64,000 nucleotides of DNA, from NCBI RefSeq assembly GCF_010907035.1, contig NZ_QUMK01000012.1, positions 1-64,000 on the forward strand, given 5' to 3'. Shown here one piece after another: positions 41,475 to 49,590 of this stretch. The translations under genes were made by a program, and so were the position numbers. The notes below the pieces were generated by a model, which saw only the letters and a program-made list of their open reading frames with translations, did no database searches and had not been told where the DNA came from. Position 1 is the first letter of the stretch; each line of letters begins with the position of its first letter. Source of the stretch: Rhodopseudomonas sp. BR0M22. Its GTDB lineage: Bacteria > Pseudomonadota > Alphaproteobacteria > Rhizobiales > Xanthobacteraceae.

Positions 41475-42014
41475 ATGCCCAAGCTGATGCACAGTGAACT
41501 GACGATGTCGGGCCCCGAACAATCGCTGCTGGCCGGAGCGCTGCTCGGTGCCGGCCTGCCGACGGAGGCGCATCGGCATCTCGAATTGGCGGGCCGCGAC
41601 TATCAGAGCGAGGCGATCGCCGAACAGCATTTGCGTGAGGCTCATCTCCTGGCGCCCGACCATGCGGCTGTCCTGATCGGATTGTATCGCTTCTATTTCT
41701 ACAAGGGCCGACTTGGAGAGGCGTTGGAGGTGGCGCAGGCCTGCCTGCACAAGGCCGCGCGCGACAACGGCCTCGCTTCCGACTGGCGCAAGGTGCGGCG
41801 TGGCGACGCCGAGTTTTCCAGCTATTCGGCAGTGCTGCCGCGGTTCTATCTGTTCACGCTGAAGGCCTACGCCTATTTGCGGATGCGGCTCGGCGATCTC
41901 GACGAGGGCCATGCCGCGACCCAGAAGCTGCTGCAGCTCGATCCCACCGACAAGGTTGGTGCCGCTGTGCTGCTCGATGTGTGGCGGCGGATAGGGCAGG
42001 ACGATGACGACTGA
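41475..42014 (+). CDS. TPR-like protein of nif cluster, function unknown
   Basis: 179 residues, mostly helical. Helix pairs such as AEQHLREAHLLAPDHAAVLIGLYRFYFYKGRLGEALEVAQACL and the later AYLRMRLGDLDEGHAATQKLLQLDP follow the tetratricopeptide pattern, so a protein-protein scaffold is likely. It starts 4 bp after the iscA stop and overlaps the next gene by 11 bp, so it is translationally coupled to the LRV protein. Similar TPR proteins occur in other rhizobial/phototroph nif clusters to my knowledge, without a defined role. Confidence 0.8.
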   Translation: MPKLMHSELTMSGPEQSLLAGALLGAGLPTEAHRHLELAGRDYQSEAIAEQHLREAHLLAPDHAAVLIGLYRFYFYKGRLGEALEVAQACLHKAARDNGLASDWRKVRRGDAEFSSYSAVLPRFYLFTLKAYAYLRMRLGDLDEGHAATQKLLQLDPTDKVGAAVLLDVWRRIGQDDDD

Positions 42015-42789
42015 CATTGACGAAGCCCGCGATTGGCAGGGCAACGAGGTCGATTGCGCGTCGTGTCCGCATCACGAGCTGCTGTCTGCCGGCCTGTGCG
42101 AGTTGAAGAGGGCCTGCGTCCAGGACCGCTATGCGCGGCGGCTGGAGCGATTTTTCCAGCAGAACCGTGCACTCGCCGATTCTTATCTCGACCATCCGTA
42201 TTTCGAGACACGCGCGGTGGCCGCCGGCTACGCCACGGTGTTCCTGCTGCCGAGGCTGCTGCAGGATCCCGACGAGACGGTGCGCTGGAGCGCGGCGCGG
42301 CGGCTGCCGAAGCGTTATCTGCTCGGCCTGCGCAGCGACCCGCATCGCGAGGTGCGGATCCGCGTCGCCTCGGTGCTCAGCGACGACGAGCTGCGCCCGA
42401 TGGCGAGCGACGAAGACTATTACGTTCGTCAGATCGTGGCGCGGCGGGCTTCGCCTGGCCTGTTGCCGCTCTTGGTGCTCGATCCCGATCCCGGCGTGCG
42501 CCGCGAAGTGGCGCGGCGGATCGGACCCGAATGGCTCGCGCAGATCGCGATGGATAAGGACGGCGAAGTGAGGCTCGAAGCGGCCAGGCGGATGACGCCG
42601 GGCCGGCTGCTGGCGATGCTCGGCGATGCCGATTGGCGGGTTCGCTACGAAGTCGCCAGCCGGGTCGATGCTTACGAACTGGCGCCGCTGCTCGACGATC
42701 CCGATCCGCTGGTGTGCGAACTCGCGCGCAGCCGCAGCGGCTTCACCGAACCTGCCCAGCTCAAACCCGCAACGGAGCCCTCGCCATGA
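42004..42789 (+). CDS. [4Fe-4S] leucine-rich-variant (LRV) repeat protein
   Basis: 261 residues. The N-terminal cysteines 18, 21, 32 and 38 (DCASCPHHE ... LCELKRAC) match the cluster-binding head of the LRV protein known from Azotobacter vinelandii. About eight helical LRV repeats of roughly 24 residues follow (for example DPHREVRIRVASVLSDDELR, DADWRVRYEVASRVDAYEL). The fold is an Fe-S domain on an alpha solenoid; the function is unknown. It overlaps the upstream TPR gene by 11 bp and nifZ by 4 bp (ATGA), indicating tight coupling. Confidence 0.88.
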   Translation: MTTDIDEARDWQGNEVDCASCPHHELLSAGLCELKRACVQDRYARRLERFFQQNRALADSYLDHPYFETRAVAAGYATVFLLPRLLQDPDETVRWSAARRLPKRYLLGLRSDPHREVRIRVASVLSDDELRPMASDEDYYVRQIVARRASPGLLPLLVLDPDPGVRREVARRIGPEWLAQIAMDKDGEVRLEAARRMTPGRLLAMLGDADWRVRYEVASRVDAYELAPLLDDPDPLVCELARSRSGFTEPAQLKPATEPSP

Positions 42790-43085
42790 ACATCGCGCGT
42801 GACAGCGACATCGTCGAGCTCGACGGCCCGCCGGAGTTCGAATACGGCCAGAAGGTTCGGTCGCGGCTCAACATCCGCAACGACGGCACCTTTCCCGGCA
42901 GGGAAATCGGCGAGGTATTGGTGAAGAAAGGCGACGAGGGTTACGTCGTCTCGATCGGCACCTTCCTGCAGCAATTCTACATCTACGGCGTCGACTTCGT
43001 GGCGCAGGGCCGCATCGTCGGCATGAAGCGCCGTGAGCTGGTGGCGGTCGAAGCCTTTCAGACAGAAGCGCAGGAGGCGATGTGA
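42786..43085 (+). CDS. nifZ: Nitrogenase maturation protein NifZ (copy 1)
   Basis: 99 residues. The NifZ core shows in FEYGQKVRSRLNIRNDGTFPG and LVKKGDEGYVVSIGTFLQQFYIYGVDF. NifZ helps form the second P-cluster of the MoFe protein. ATGA overlap with the LRV gene upstream; its stop overlaps the start region of the second nifZ. Confidence 0.92.
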   Translation: MNIARDSDIVELDGPPEFEYGQKVRSRLNIRNDGTFPGREIGEVLVKKGDEGYVVSIGTFLQQFYIYGVDFVAQGRIVGMKRRELVAVEAFQTEAQEAM

Positions 43086-43318
43086 TGACGCCGGAGCCGC
43101 GATACCAATGGGGCCAGCGCGTCCGCGCCGAAATCGACCTGTTCAACGACGGCAGCTTTCCGGATCAGCCGGAGGAGGCGCTGCTGGTGAAGAGCGGGGA
43201 TGCCGGCGAGATCGTCCGCATCGGTCTGCACACGGAAACCAACCGGCCAGTCTATCTGGTCGAATTCGCCGAACACCGGGTGATCGGCTGCCTCGAAGAC
43301 GAAATCTCCGCACTCTGA
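43085..43318 (+). CDS. NifZ-domain protein (copy 2, short)
   Basis: 77 residues from ATG 43085, coupled to the first nifZ (overlap TGATG). RYQWGQRVRAEIDLFNDGSFP and LLVKSGDAGEIVRIG align with the first copy, so this is a tandem duplication or an ancient split of a two-domain NifZ. It is shorter at both ends. The second copy ends in EFAEHRVIGCLEDEISAL, as in longer NifZ proteins. Confidence 0.88.
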   Translation: MTPEPRYQWGQRVRAEIDLFNDGSFPDQPEEALLVKSGDAGEIVRIGLHTETNRPVYLVEFAEHRVIGCLEDEISAL

Positions 43319-43355
43319 CCCGTCGCCGCGGCGGCCAAGCAAAGGACCACCCTCG

Positions 43356-43556
43356 ATGAAAGTGATGATCCGCAAGACCGCCGCCGGACACTCGGCCTAC
43401 GTCGCCAAGAAAGATCTCGAAGAGCCGATCGTCGAGATGGAGAACCCGGCGCTGTGGGGCGGCAAAGTCACACTCGCCAATGGCTGGCAGCTCGAACTGC
43501 CGGTGATGGCTGCGGACACGCCGCTGCCGATCACTGTCGAAGCCCGTAAGCTCTGA
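43356..43556 (+). CDS. nifT: Nitrogen fixation protein NifT/FixU
   Basis: 66 residues, the usual length. MKVMIRKTAAGHSAYVAKKDLEEPIVEME and GGKVTLANGW are the conserved features. A small beta protein, not essential where tested and of unknown biochemical role. It lies in the operon after nifZ, as in rhizobia. Confidence 0.93.
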   Translation: MKVMIRKTAAGHSAYVAKKDLEEPIVEMENPALWGGKVTLANGWQLELPVMAADTPLPITVEARKL

Positions 43557-43558
43557 TC

Positions 43559-43837
43559 ATGGCGCTGTCGCCCGACGATATCGCCCGGCTCGACACGCTG
43601 CTCGGAGGCGACGCGGCAGAGACCGGCGCGCTGAAGGCGGTGCGGCAGGAGCTTCCCGCTCTGTCGCTGACGCAATGTGACGCGTCCGACATCGATGCGG
43701 AGCAGCCGTTCCGCGACTATCCGCGATTCAGCGTCTATCTGGTCGACGGATCCAATCACTGCTGGACCATCACCACCGATGCGGCGTGCGCTACCGGTCT
43801 GGTGGTGGTGCATCACAAGGTTGCACGAACGTTCTGA
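43559..43837 (+). CDS. Small nif-cluster protein, DUF6129-like
   Basis: 92 residues starting 2 bp after nifT. No catalytic motif: an N-terminal helical part (LSPDDIARLDTLL) and a C-terminal part (NHCWTITTDAACATGLVVVHHKVARTF). I associate it with a small family found only in nif clusters (DUF6129 by memory, unchecked). Translational coupling to nifT and to the SIR2-like gene (15 bp further) puts it in the nifB operon. Confidence 0.7.
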   Translation: MALSPDDIARLDTLLGGDAAETGALKAVRQELPALSLTQCDASDIDAEQPFRDYPRFSVYLVDGSNHCWTITTDAACATGLVVVHHKVARTF

Positions 43838-43852
43838 CAGGGGAACTGGATC

Positions 43853-44755
43853 ATGCCGGCACGAGCAGTCGACGACATCGCCGCAGGCTTGATGCGCGGA
43901 CGGATCATTCCCTATTTGGGCGAGGCTTCGGTCGCGCTCGGCGAAACCAGCAGCGTGCCGACCACGCCAGCCGAGTTGGTGGCGCGGTTGACCGCGAAGA
44001 CCACGGTGCCGCATAAGGCCCGCAACAACCTCACCGCTGCGGCGCAGTACATCGAGAACTTCAAACACCGCAAGACGCTGACCACGATGATGGCCGAGGC
44101 GTTTCGGTCATCGCCGCAGCCGAACGAACTGCATCGGATGCTCGCAGCGTTGCCGGAGTTGCCGCTGCTGGTGCATGCCTGGTACGACGACCTGCCGCAG
44201 AAGGCGTTCGCCGGCCGTCAGAACTGGGGAATGGCGCAGGGCGTCAGCCAGAGCGAGCATCACGGCCATTGGGTGAATTACTACCGCCCCGACGGCAGCG
44301 AAATCGCCGAGCCGGCGCCCGGCATCGTTGCCGAGGGCGAGATGCCCCTGTATGCACCGGTGCCCGATGAAGCGCGGGATTGGGCGACCTTGCTGTATCA
44401 GCCGATCGGCTCGGTCTCGCCCGCCGCCAACTTCCTGGTGTCGGACAGTGACTTTGTCGAAGTCTTCACCGAGATCGACATCCAGACGCCGATCCCGCTC
44501 ACGGTTCAAGAGCTGCGCAAGGATCGCAACTTCCTGTTCCTCGGCTGCCGGTTCGACACTCAGCTCGACCGCGTGTTCGCCCGTCAGATCATGAAGCGCT
44601 CGTCGGCCCAGCATTGGGCCGTGTTGCCCGATACGCCCACCCGCAACGAGCAGCGTTTCCTCGACGAACAGGCCATCACCCGGATCGATTGGCCGCTGGA
44701 CAAGTTCGTCGCCGAACTGGCCGATGCGCTACAAGGCCAGGCGCTGACGGCGTAG
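43853..44755 (+). CDS. SIR2-like (SIR2_2) domain protein of the nif cluster
   Basis: 300 residues. RGRIIPYLGEASVAL at the N-terminus takes the place of the GAGxS nucleotide loop of sirtuins; ATLLYQPIGSVSPAANFLVSDSDFVEVF and NFLFLGCRFDTQLDRVF match the SIR2_2 family. Sirtuin zinc cysteines are absent. Such proteins bind or cleave NAD+ in some systems, including antiphage ones; others look catalytically degenerate. It is the last gene of the fdxN-nifB operon, 15 bp after the small ORF. An NAD-linked effect on nitrogenase or its regulation is speculation. Confidence 0.78.
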   Translation: MPARAVDDIAAGLMRGRIIPYLGEASVALGETSSVPTTPAELVARLTAKTTVPHKARNNLTAAAQYIENFKHRKTLTTMMAEAFRSSPQPNELHRMLAALPELPLLVHAWYDDLPQKAFAGRQNWGMAQGVSQSEHHGHWVNYYRPDGSEIAEPAPGIVAEGEMPLYAPVPDEARDWATLLYQPIGSVSPAANFLVSDSDFVEVFTEIDIQTPIPLTVQELRKDRNFLFLGCRFDTQLDRVFARQIMKRSSAQHWAVLPDTPTRNEQRFLDEQAITRIDWPLDKFVAELADALQGQALTA

Positions 44756-44808
44756 GTGCTTCTTCGTCGGTTGATGGAAGCGGATTTGGGCCTTGCCAAG
44801 GGGTCTAA

Positions 44809-44925
44809 AGTCCTCGTCCAGCGAAGCCGGGCGGTTCGAAGGATGAGGAGCCGCATCGGCTGCGGCGCATGGTTCGAGACGGCGCTTCGCGCTTCCTCAG
44901 CATGAGGTTCTGCCTGTGGTGAGCA
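44809..44925. repeat. Dispersed palindromic repeat (copy 2)
   Basis: Shares GCGAAGCCGGGCG and TTCGAAGGATGA with the reverse strand of 34440-34545 and has a second inverted part (GGTTCGAGACGGCGCTTCGCGCTTCCTCAGC, split here as GGTTCGAGACGGCGC and TTCGCGCTTCCTCAGC). It lies in the 732-bp spacer before nifH. Confidence 0.6.
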
Positions 44926-44999
44926 CCCCGAAGGGCGGTCGCGATTCTGCCAGAACAGAACTGATTTAGGCACTCCGTTCTCAATCACCAGCGATCTCG

Positions 45000-45125
45000 C
45001 TGCCCGTTATGACGGGCAGCATCCGGTTCGGTGCTTCGCGCCGTCTGAGCATGGGCTCCGCGACCAAGCAACCCAGCGGCCCCATGCACCCGCGCTGGAT
45101 TGCTTCGCTTCATTCGCAATAACGC
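45000..45125. repeat. Hairpin plus degenerate copy of the 2076-2193 repeat
   Basis: 45000-45019 is a perfect 8-bp hairpin (CTGCCCGT-TATG-ACGGGCAG). From 45061 follows a decayed version of the repeat seen at 2076-2193, with CTGGATTGCTTCG and CGCAATAACG recognisable. Together with 44809-44925 these fill most of the DNA between the SIR2-like gene and the nifH activator sites and probably insulate the nifH promoter from upstream transcription. Confidence 0.6.
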
Positions 45126-45185
45126 AGTCGAGGTGGTCGCGAGTTGCGACAGAGTCTCGCGTAGCTCCTTGGGCCGGTATCAGTT

Positions 45186-45201
45186 TGTTTTGTTTCTAAC
45201 A
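45186..45201. promoter_or_regulatory. NifA site 1 upstream of nifH
   Basis: TGT-TTTGTTTCTA-ACA, exact consensus, 136 bp before the -24 element and exactly 50 bp before site 2. Confidence 0.85.
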
Positions 45202-45235
45202 GCGGTCTCGCTCGATGTCGTCCGCTGACCGGCGA

Positions 45236-45251
45236 TGTCGGATTCTAAACA
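45236..45251. promoter_or_regulatory. NifA site 2 upstream of nifH
   Basis: TGT-CGGATTCTAA-ACA, exact consensus, 86 bp before the -24 element. The same distance (86 bp between site start and promoter) is usual for NifA looping. Confidence 0.88.
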
Positions 45252-45321
45252 TCTACGTACATTCTCCCCGGACATTCTACATCTCCGCGAAATCACACAA
45301 CTTTTCGTCTCCGCCGAGTCT

Positions 45322-45337
45322 TGGCACGGTCGTTGCA
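45322..45337 (+). promoter_or_regulatory. nifHp: Sigma-54 promoter of nifHDK
   Basis: TGGCAC-GGTCG-TTGCA, perfect -24/-12 consensus, followed by AAAA. It lies 150 bp before the nifH start, leaving a long 5'-UTR of roughly 140 nt. Confidence 0.93.
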
Positions 45338-45433
45338 AAACAGGGATCAGCAAGGCGAGGGATGGTTGGCCGAGCAGTTATTGCGAAGGGCAACGTCCGC
45401 ATCTGAGCCGTGCGACGGTTCTGAACGAAATGA

Positions 45434-46384
<951 letters not shown>

Positions 46385-46394
46385 TCCATCGCCA

Positions 46395-46419
46395 GGCCGG
46401 TCGCCCAGCGCGACCGGCC
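46395..46419 (+). other. Intercistronic hairpin between nifH and nifD
   Basis: GGCCGGTCGC (46395-46404), loop CCAGC, GCGACCGGCC (46410-46419), perfect 10-bp stem, 11 bp after the nifH stop. No T-run follows. The position suits a 3'-end stabiliser that leaves excess nifH mRNA over nifDK, a known expression pattern in diazotrophs. Confidence 0.7.
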
Positions 46420-46454
46420 GCCATCCCGGCGGCCCCAGACACGAGGAACATTCG

Positions 46455-47918
46455 ATGAGCACCGCAGTCGCAGAATCCCCCGCGGACATCAAGGAACGTA
46501 ACAAGAAGCTGATCGGCGAAGTCCTGGAGGCCTATCCGGACAAGTCGGCCAAGCGCCGCGCCAAGCATCTCAACACCTACGACGCCGAGAAGGCGGAGTG
46601 TTCGGTCAAGTCCAACATCAAGTCGATCCCGGGCGTGATGACGATCCGCGGTTGCGCCTACGCCGGCTCGAAGGGCGTGGTGTGGGGCCCGATCAAGGAC
46701 ATGGTCCACATCAGCCACGGCCCGGTCGGCTGCGGCCAGTATTCGTGGGGCTCGCGCCGCAACTATTACAAAGGCACCACCGGCGTCGACACCTTCGGCA
46801 CGATGCAGTTCACCTCCGACTTCCAGGAGAAGGACATCGTTTTCGGCGGCGACAAGAAGCTCGGTAAAATCATCGACGAGATTCAGGAGCTGTTCCCGCT
46901 CTCCAAGGGCATCTCGGTTCAGTCGGAATGCCCGATCGGTCTGATCGGCGACGACATCGAGGCGGTTTCCAAGGCCAAGTCGAAGCAGTATGACGGCAAG
47001 CCGATCATCCCAGTCCGCTGCGAAGGCTTCCGCGGCGTGTCGCAGTCGCTCGGTCACCACATCGCCAACGACGTGATCCGTGACTGGGTGTTCGACAAGG
47101 CTGGCGAAAAGAACGCCGGCTTCGAGTCGACCCCCTACGACGTCGCGATCATCGGCGACTACAACATCGGCGGCGACGCCTGGGCCTCGCGCATCCTGCT
47201 CGAGGAGATGGGCCTCCGTGTGATCGCGCAGTGGTCCGGCGACGGCACCATCGCCGAGCTGGAGAACACCCCGAAGGCGAAGCTGAACATCCTGCACTGC
47301 TACCGCTCGATGAACTACATCACGCGGCACATGGAAGAGAAGTTCGGGATTCCGTGGGTGGAGTACAACTTCTTCGGTCCGACCAAGATCGAGGCGAGCT
47401 TGCGTGAGATTGCGTCGAAGTTCGACGACAAGATCAAGGAAGGCGCCGAGCGCGTCATCGCCAAGTACAAGCCGCAGATGGAAGCGGTGATTGCCAAGTA
47501 TCGTCCGCGCCTCGAAGGCAAGAAGGTGATGCTGTATGTCGGCGGTCTGCGTCCGCGTCACGTTATCGGCGCTTACGAAGATCTCGGCATGGAAGTGGTC
47601 GGGACCGGTTACGAATTCGCCCACAACGACGACTATCAGCGCACCACCCATTACGTGAAGGACGGCACGCTGATCTATGACGACGTCACCGGCTACGAAT
47701 TCGAGAAGTTCGTCGAGAAGGTGCGGCCCGACCTGGTCGGCTCCGGCGTCAAGGAAAAGTACATCTTCCAGAAGATGGGCGTTCCGTTCCGCCAGATGCA
47801 CTCGTGGGACTATTCCGGCCCGTATCACGGCTACGACGGGTTCGGCATCTTCGCCCGCGACATGGACATCGCGATCAATGCCCCGGTCTGGAAGCTGACC
47901 AAGGCACCCTGGAGCTGA
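46455..47918 (+). CDS. nifD: Nitrogenase MoFe protein alpha chain
   Basis: 487 residues. P-cluster ligand regions are [24 protein letters not shown] and [12 protein letters not shown]; the FeMo-co ligand region includes [13 protein letters not shown], with the homocitrate-side histidine near the C-terminus in [13 protein letters not shown]. It carries the active-site FeMo cofactor. The ATG has GAGGAA upstream. nifK follows after 73 bp containing a hairpin. Confidence 0.99.
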   Translation: MSTAVAESPADIKERNKKLIGEVLEAYPDKSAKRRAKHLNTYDAEKAECSVKSNIKSIPGVMTIRGCAYAGSKGVVWGPIKDMVHISHGPVGCGQYSWGSRRNYYKGTTGVDTFGTMQFTSDFQEKDIVFGGDKKLGKIIDEIQELFPLSKGISVQSECPIGLIGDDIEAVSKAKSKQYDGKPIIPVRCEGFRGVSQSLGHHIANDVIRDWVFDKAGEKNAGFESTPYDVAIIGDYNIGGDAWASRILLEEMGLRVIAQWSGDGTIAELENTPKAKLNILHCYRSMNYITRHMEEKFGIPWVEYNFFGPTKIEASLREIASKFDDKIKEGAERVIAKYKPQMEAVIAKYRPRLEGKKVMLYVGGLRPRHVIGAYEDLGMEVVGTGYEFAHNDDYQRTTHYVKDGTLIYDDVTGYEFEKFVEKVRPDLVGSGVKEKYIFQKMGVPFRQMHSWDYSGPYHGYDGFGIFARDMDIAINAPVWKLTKAPWS

Positions 47919-47932
47919 AACCTCACATCCGG

Positions 47933-47957
47933 GCTTCCGGCGCATGCCGCCGGAAGC
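47933..47957 (+). other. Intercistronic hairpin between nifD and nifK
   Basis: GCTTCCGGCG (47933-47942), loop CATGC, CGCCGGAAGC (47948-47957), perfect 10-bp stem with a 5-nt loop, the same geometry as the nifH-nifD hairpin. It lies 14 bp after the nifD stop. Confidence 0.65.
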
Positions 47958-47991
47958 GCCGCGTCAACAAATTCTTGGGAAAGACACCATC

Positions 47992-49551
47992 ATGACCGAG
48001 ACCGCAGAGAAGATCCGCGATCACTTCGAACTCTTCCGTGAGCCGCAATACGAAGAGTTGATGGAGAACAAGCGGAAGAATTTCGAGAACTACGTTGGCG
48101 ATGCCGAGGTCGCGCGTGTCTCGGACTGGACCAAGACCAAGGAATATCAGGACAAGAACTTCGCCCGCGAAGCGCTCGTCATCAACCCGGCCAAGGCGTG
48201 CCAGCCGCTCGGCGCGGTGTTCGCCGCGGTCGGGTTCGAGAAGACGCTGCCGTTCGTTCACGGTTCGCAGGGCTGCGTCGCCTACTATCGCAGCCACTTC
48301 ACGCGCCACTTCAAGGAGCCGACTTCGTGCGTCTCCTCGTCGATGACCGAAGACGCCGCGGTGTTCGGCGGCCTCAACAACATGATCGACGGCCTGGCCA
48401 ACGCCTATGCGCTGTACAAGCCGAAGATGATCGCGGTCTCTACCACCTGCATGGCCGAGGTGATCGGTGACGACCTCAACGCGTTCATCAAGAACGCCAA
48501 GGAGAAGGGCTCGGTCCCGCAGGATTTCGACGTGACCTACGCCCACACACCGGCGTTCGTCGGCAGCCACATCACCGGCTACGACAACACCATGAAGGGC
48601 ATCGTCGAGCACTTCTGGGACGGCAAGTCCGGCACCGTGGAAAAGCTCCAGCGCAAGCCGAACGAATCGATCAACTTCCTCGGCGGCTTCGACGGTTACA
48701 CCGTCGGTAACCTGCGCGAGATCAAGCGGATCTTCGAGCTGATGGGCGTTGATTACACCATCTTCGGCGACAACAGCGACGTCTGGGACACCCCGGCCGA
48801 CGGCGAATTCCGGATGTACGACGGCGGCACCACGCTGGAGCAGGCCGCCAACGCCATCCACGCCAAGGCGACGATTTCGATGCAGGAATTCTGCACCGAA
48901 AAGACGCTGGCGACGATCGCCGATCATGGCCAGGAAGTCGTTGCGCTCAATCACCCGGTCGGCATCGCCGGCACCGACCGCTTCCTGCAGGCTGTGTCGC
49001 GGATCACCGGCAAGGCGATCCCGGAAGCGCTGACCAAGGAGCGCGGCCGTCTGGTCGACGCCATCGGCGACTCCTCGGCCCACATCCACGGCAAGAAGTT
49101 CGCGATCTACGGCGATCCGGACCTGTGCTACGGCCTCGCCGAATTCATCCTCGAACTCGGCGGCGAGCCGGTCCACATCCTGGCGACCAACGGCAACAAG
49201 ACGTGGGAAGCCAAGGTGCAGGCGCTGCTCGACAGCTCGCCGTTCGGCAAGGGCTGCAAGGTCTACGCCGGCAAGGATTTGTGGCACCTGCGGTCGCTGC
49301 TGTTCACCGAACCGGTCGATTTCATGATCGGCAACACCTACGGCAAGTATCTCGAGCGCGACACCGGCACGCCGCTGATCCGCCTCGGCTTCCCGGTGTT
49401 CGATCGCCACCACCATCATCGTTCGCCGGTGTGGGGCTATCAGGGTTCGATGAACGTCCTGGTCAAGATCCTCGACAAGATCTTCGACGAGATGGACAAG
49501 TCGACCAACGTCTCCGGCAAGACCGACATCAGTTTCGACATCATCCGCTGA
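47992..49551 (+). CDS. nifK: Nitrogenase MoFe protein beta chain
   Basis: 519 residues from ATG 47992; an upstream in-frame ATG (47944) lies inside the hairpin and is not favoured. P-cluster ligand regions are [27 protein letters not shown] and [12 protein letters not shown]. It forms the alpha2beta2 tetramer with NifD. It ends 39 bp before nifE; that spacer contains a small CCTGAC-T-GTCAGG dyad (49570-49582) overlapping the nifE ribosome-binding site. Confidence 0.98.
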   Translation: MTETAEKIRDHFELFREPQYEELMENKRKNFENYVGDAEVARVSDWTKTKEYQDKNFAREALVINPAKACQPLGAVFAAVGFEKTLPFVHGSQGCVAYYRSHFTRHFKEPTSCVSSSMTEDAAVFGGLNNMIDGLANAYALYKPKMIAVSTTCMAEVIGDDLNAFIKNAKEKGSVPQDFDVTYAHTPAFVGSHITGYDNTMKGIVEHFWDGKSGTVEKLQRKPNESINFLGGFDGYTVGNLREIKRIFELMGVDYTIFGDNSDVWDTPADGEFRMYDGGTTLEQAANAIHAKATISMQEFCTEKTLATIADHGQEVVALNHPVGIAGTDRFLQAVSRITGKAIPEALTKERGRLVDAIGDSSAHIHGKKFAIYGDPDLCYGLAEFILELGGEPVHILATNGNKTWEAKVQALLDSSPFGKGCKVYAGKDLWHLRSLLFTEPVDFMIGNTYGKYLERDTGTPLIRLGFPVFDRHHHHRSPVWGYQGSMNVLVKILDKIFDEMDKSTNVSGKTDISFDIIR

Positions 49552-49590
49552 TGCCGAGACTTCGGACCACCTGACTGTCAGGAGCGTCGC

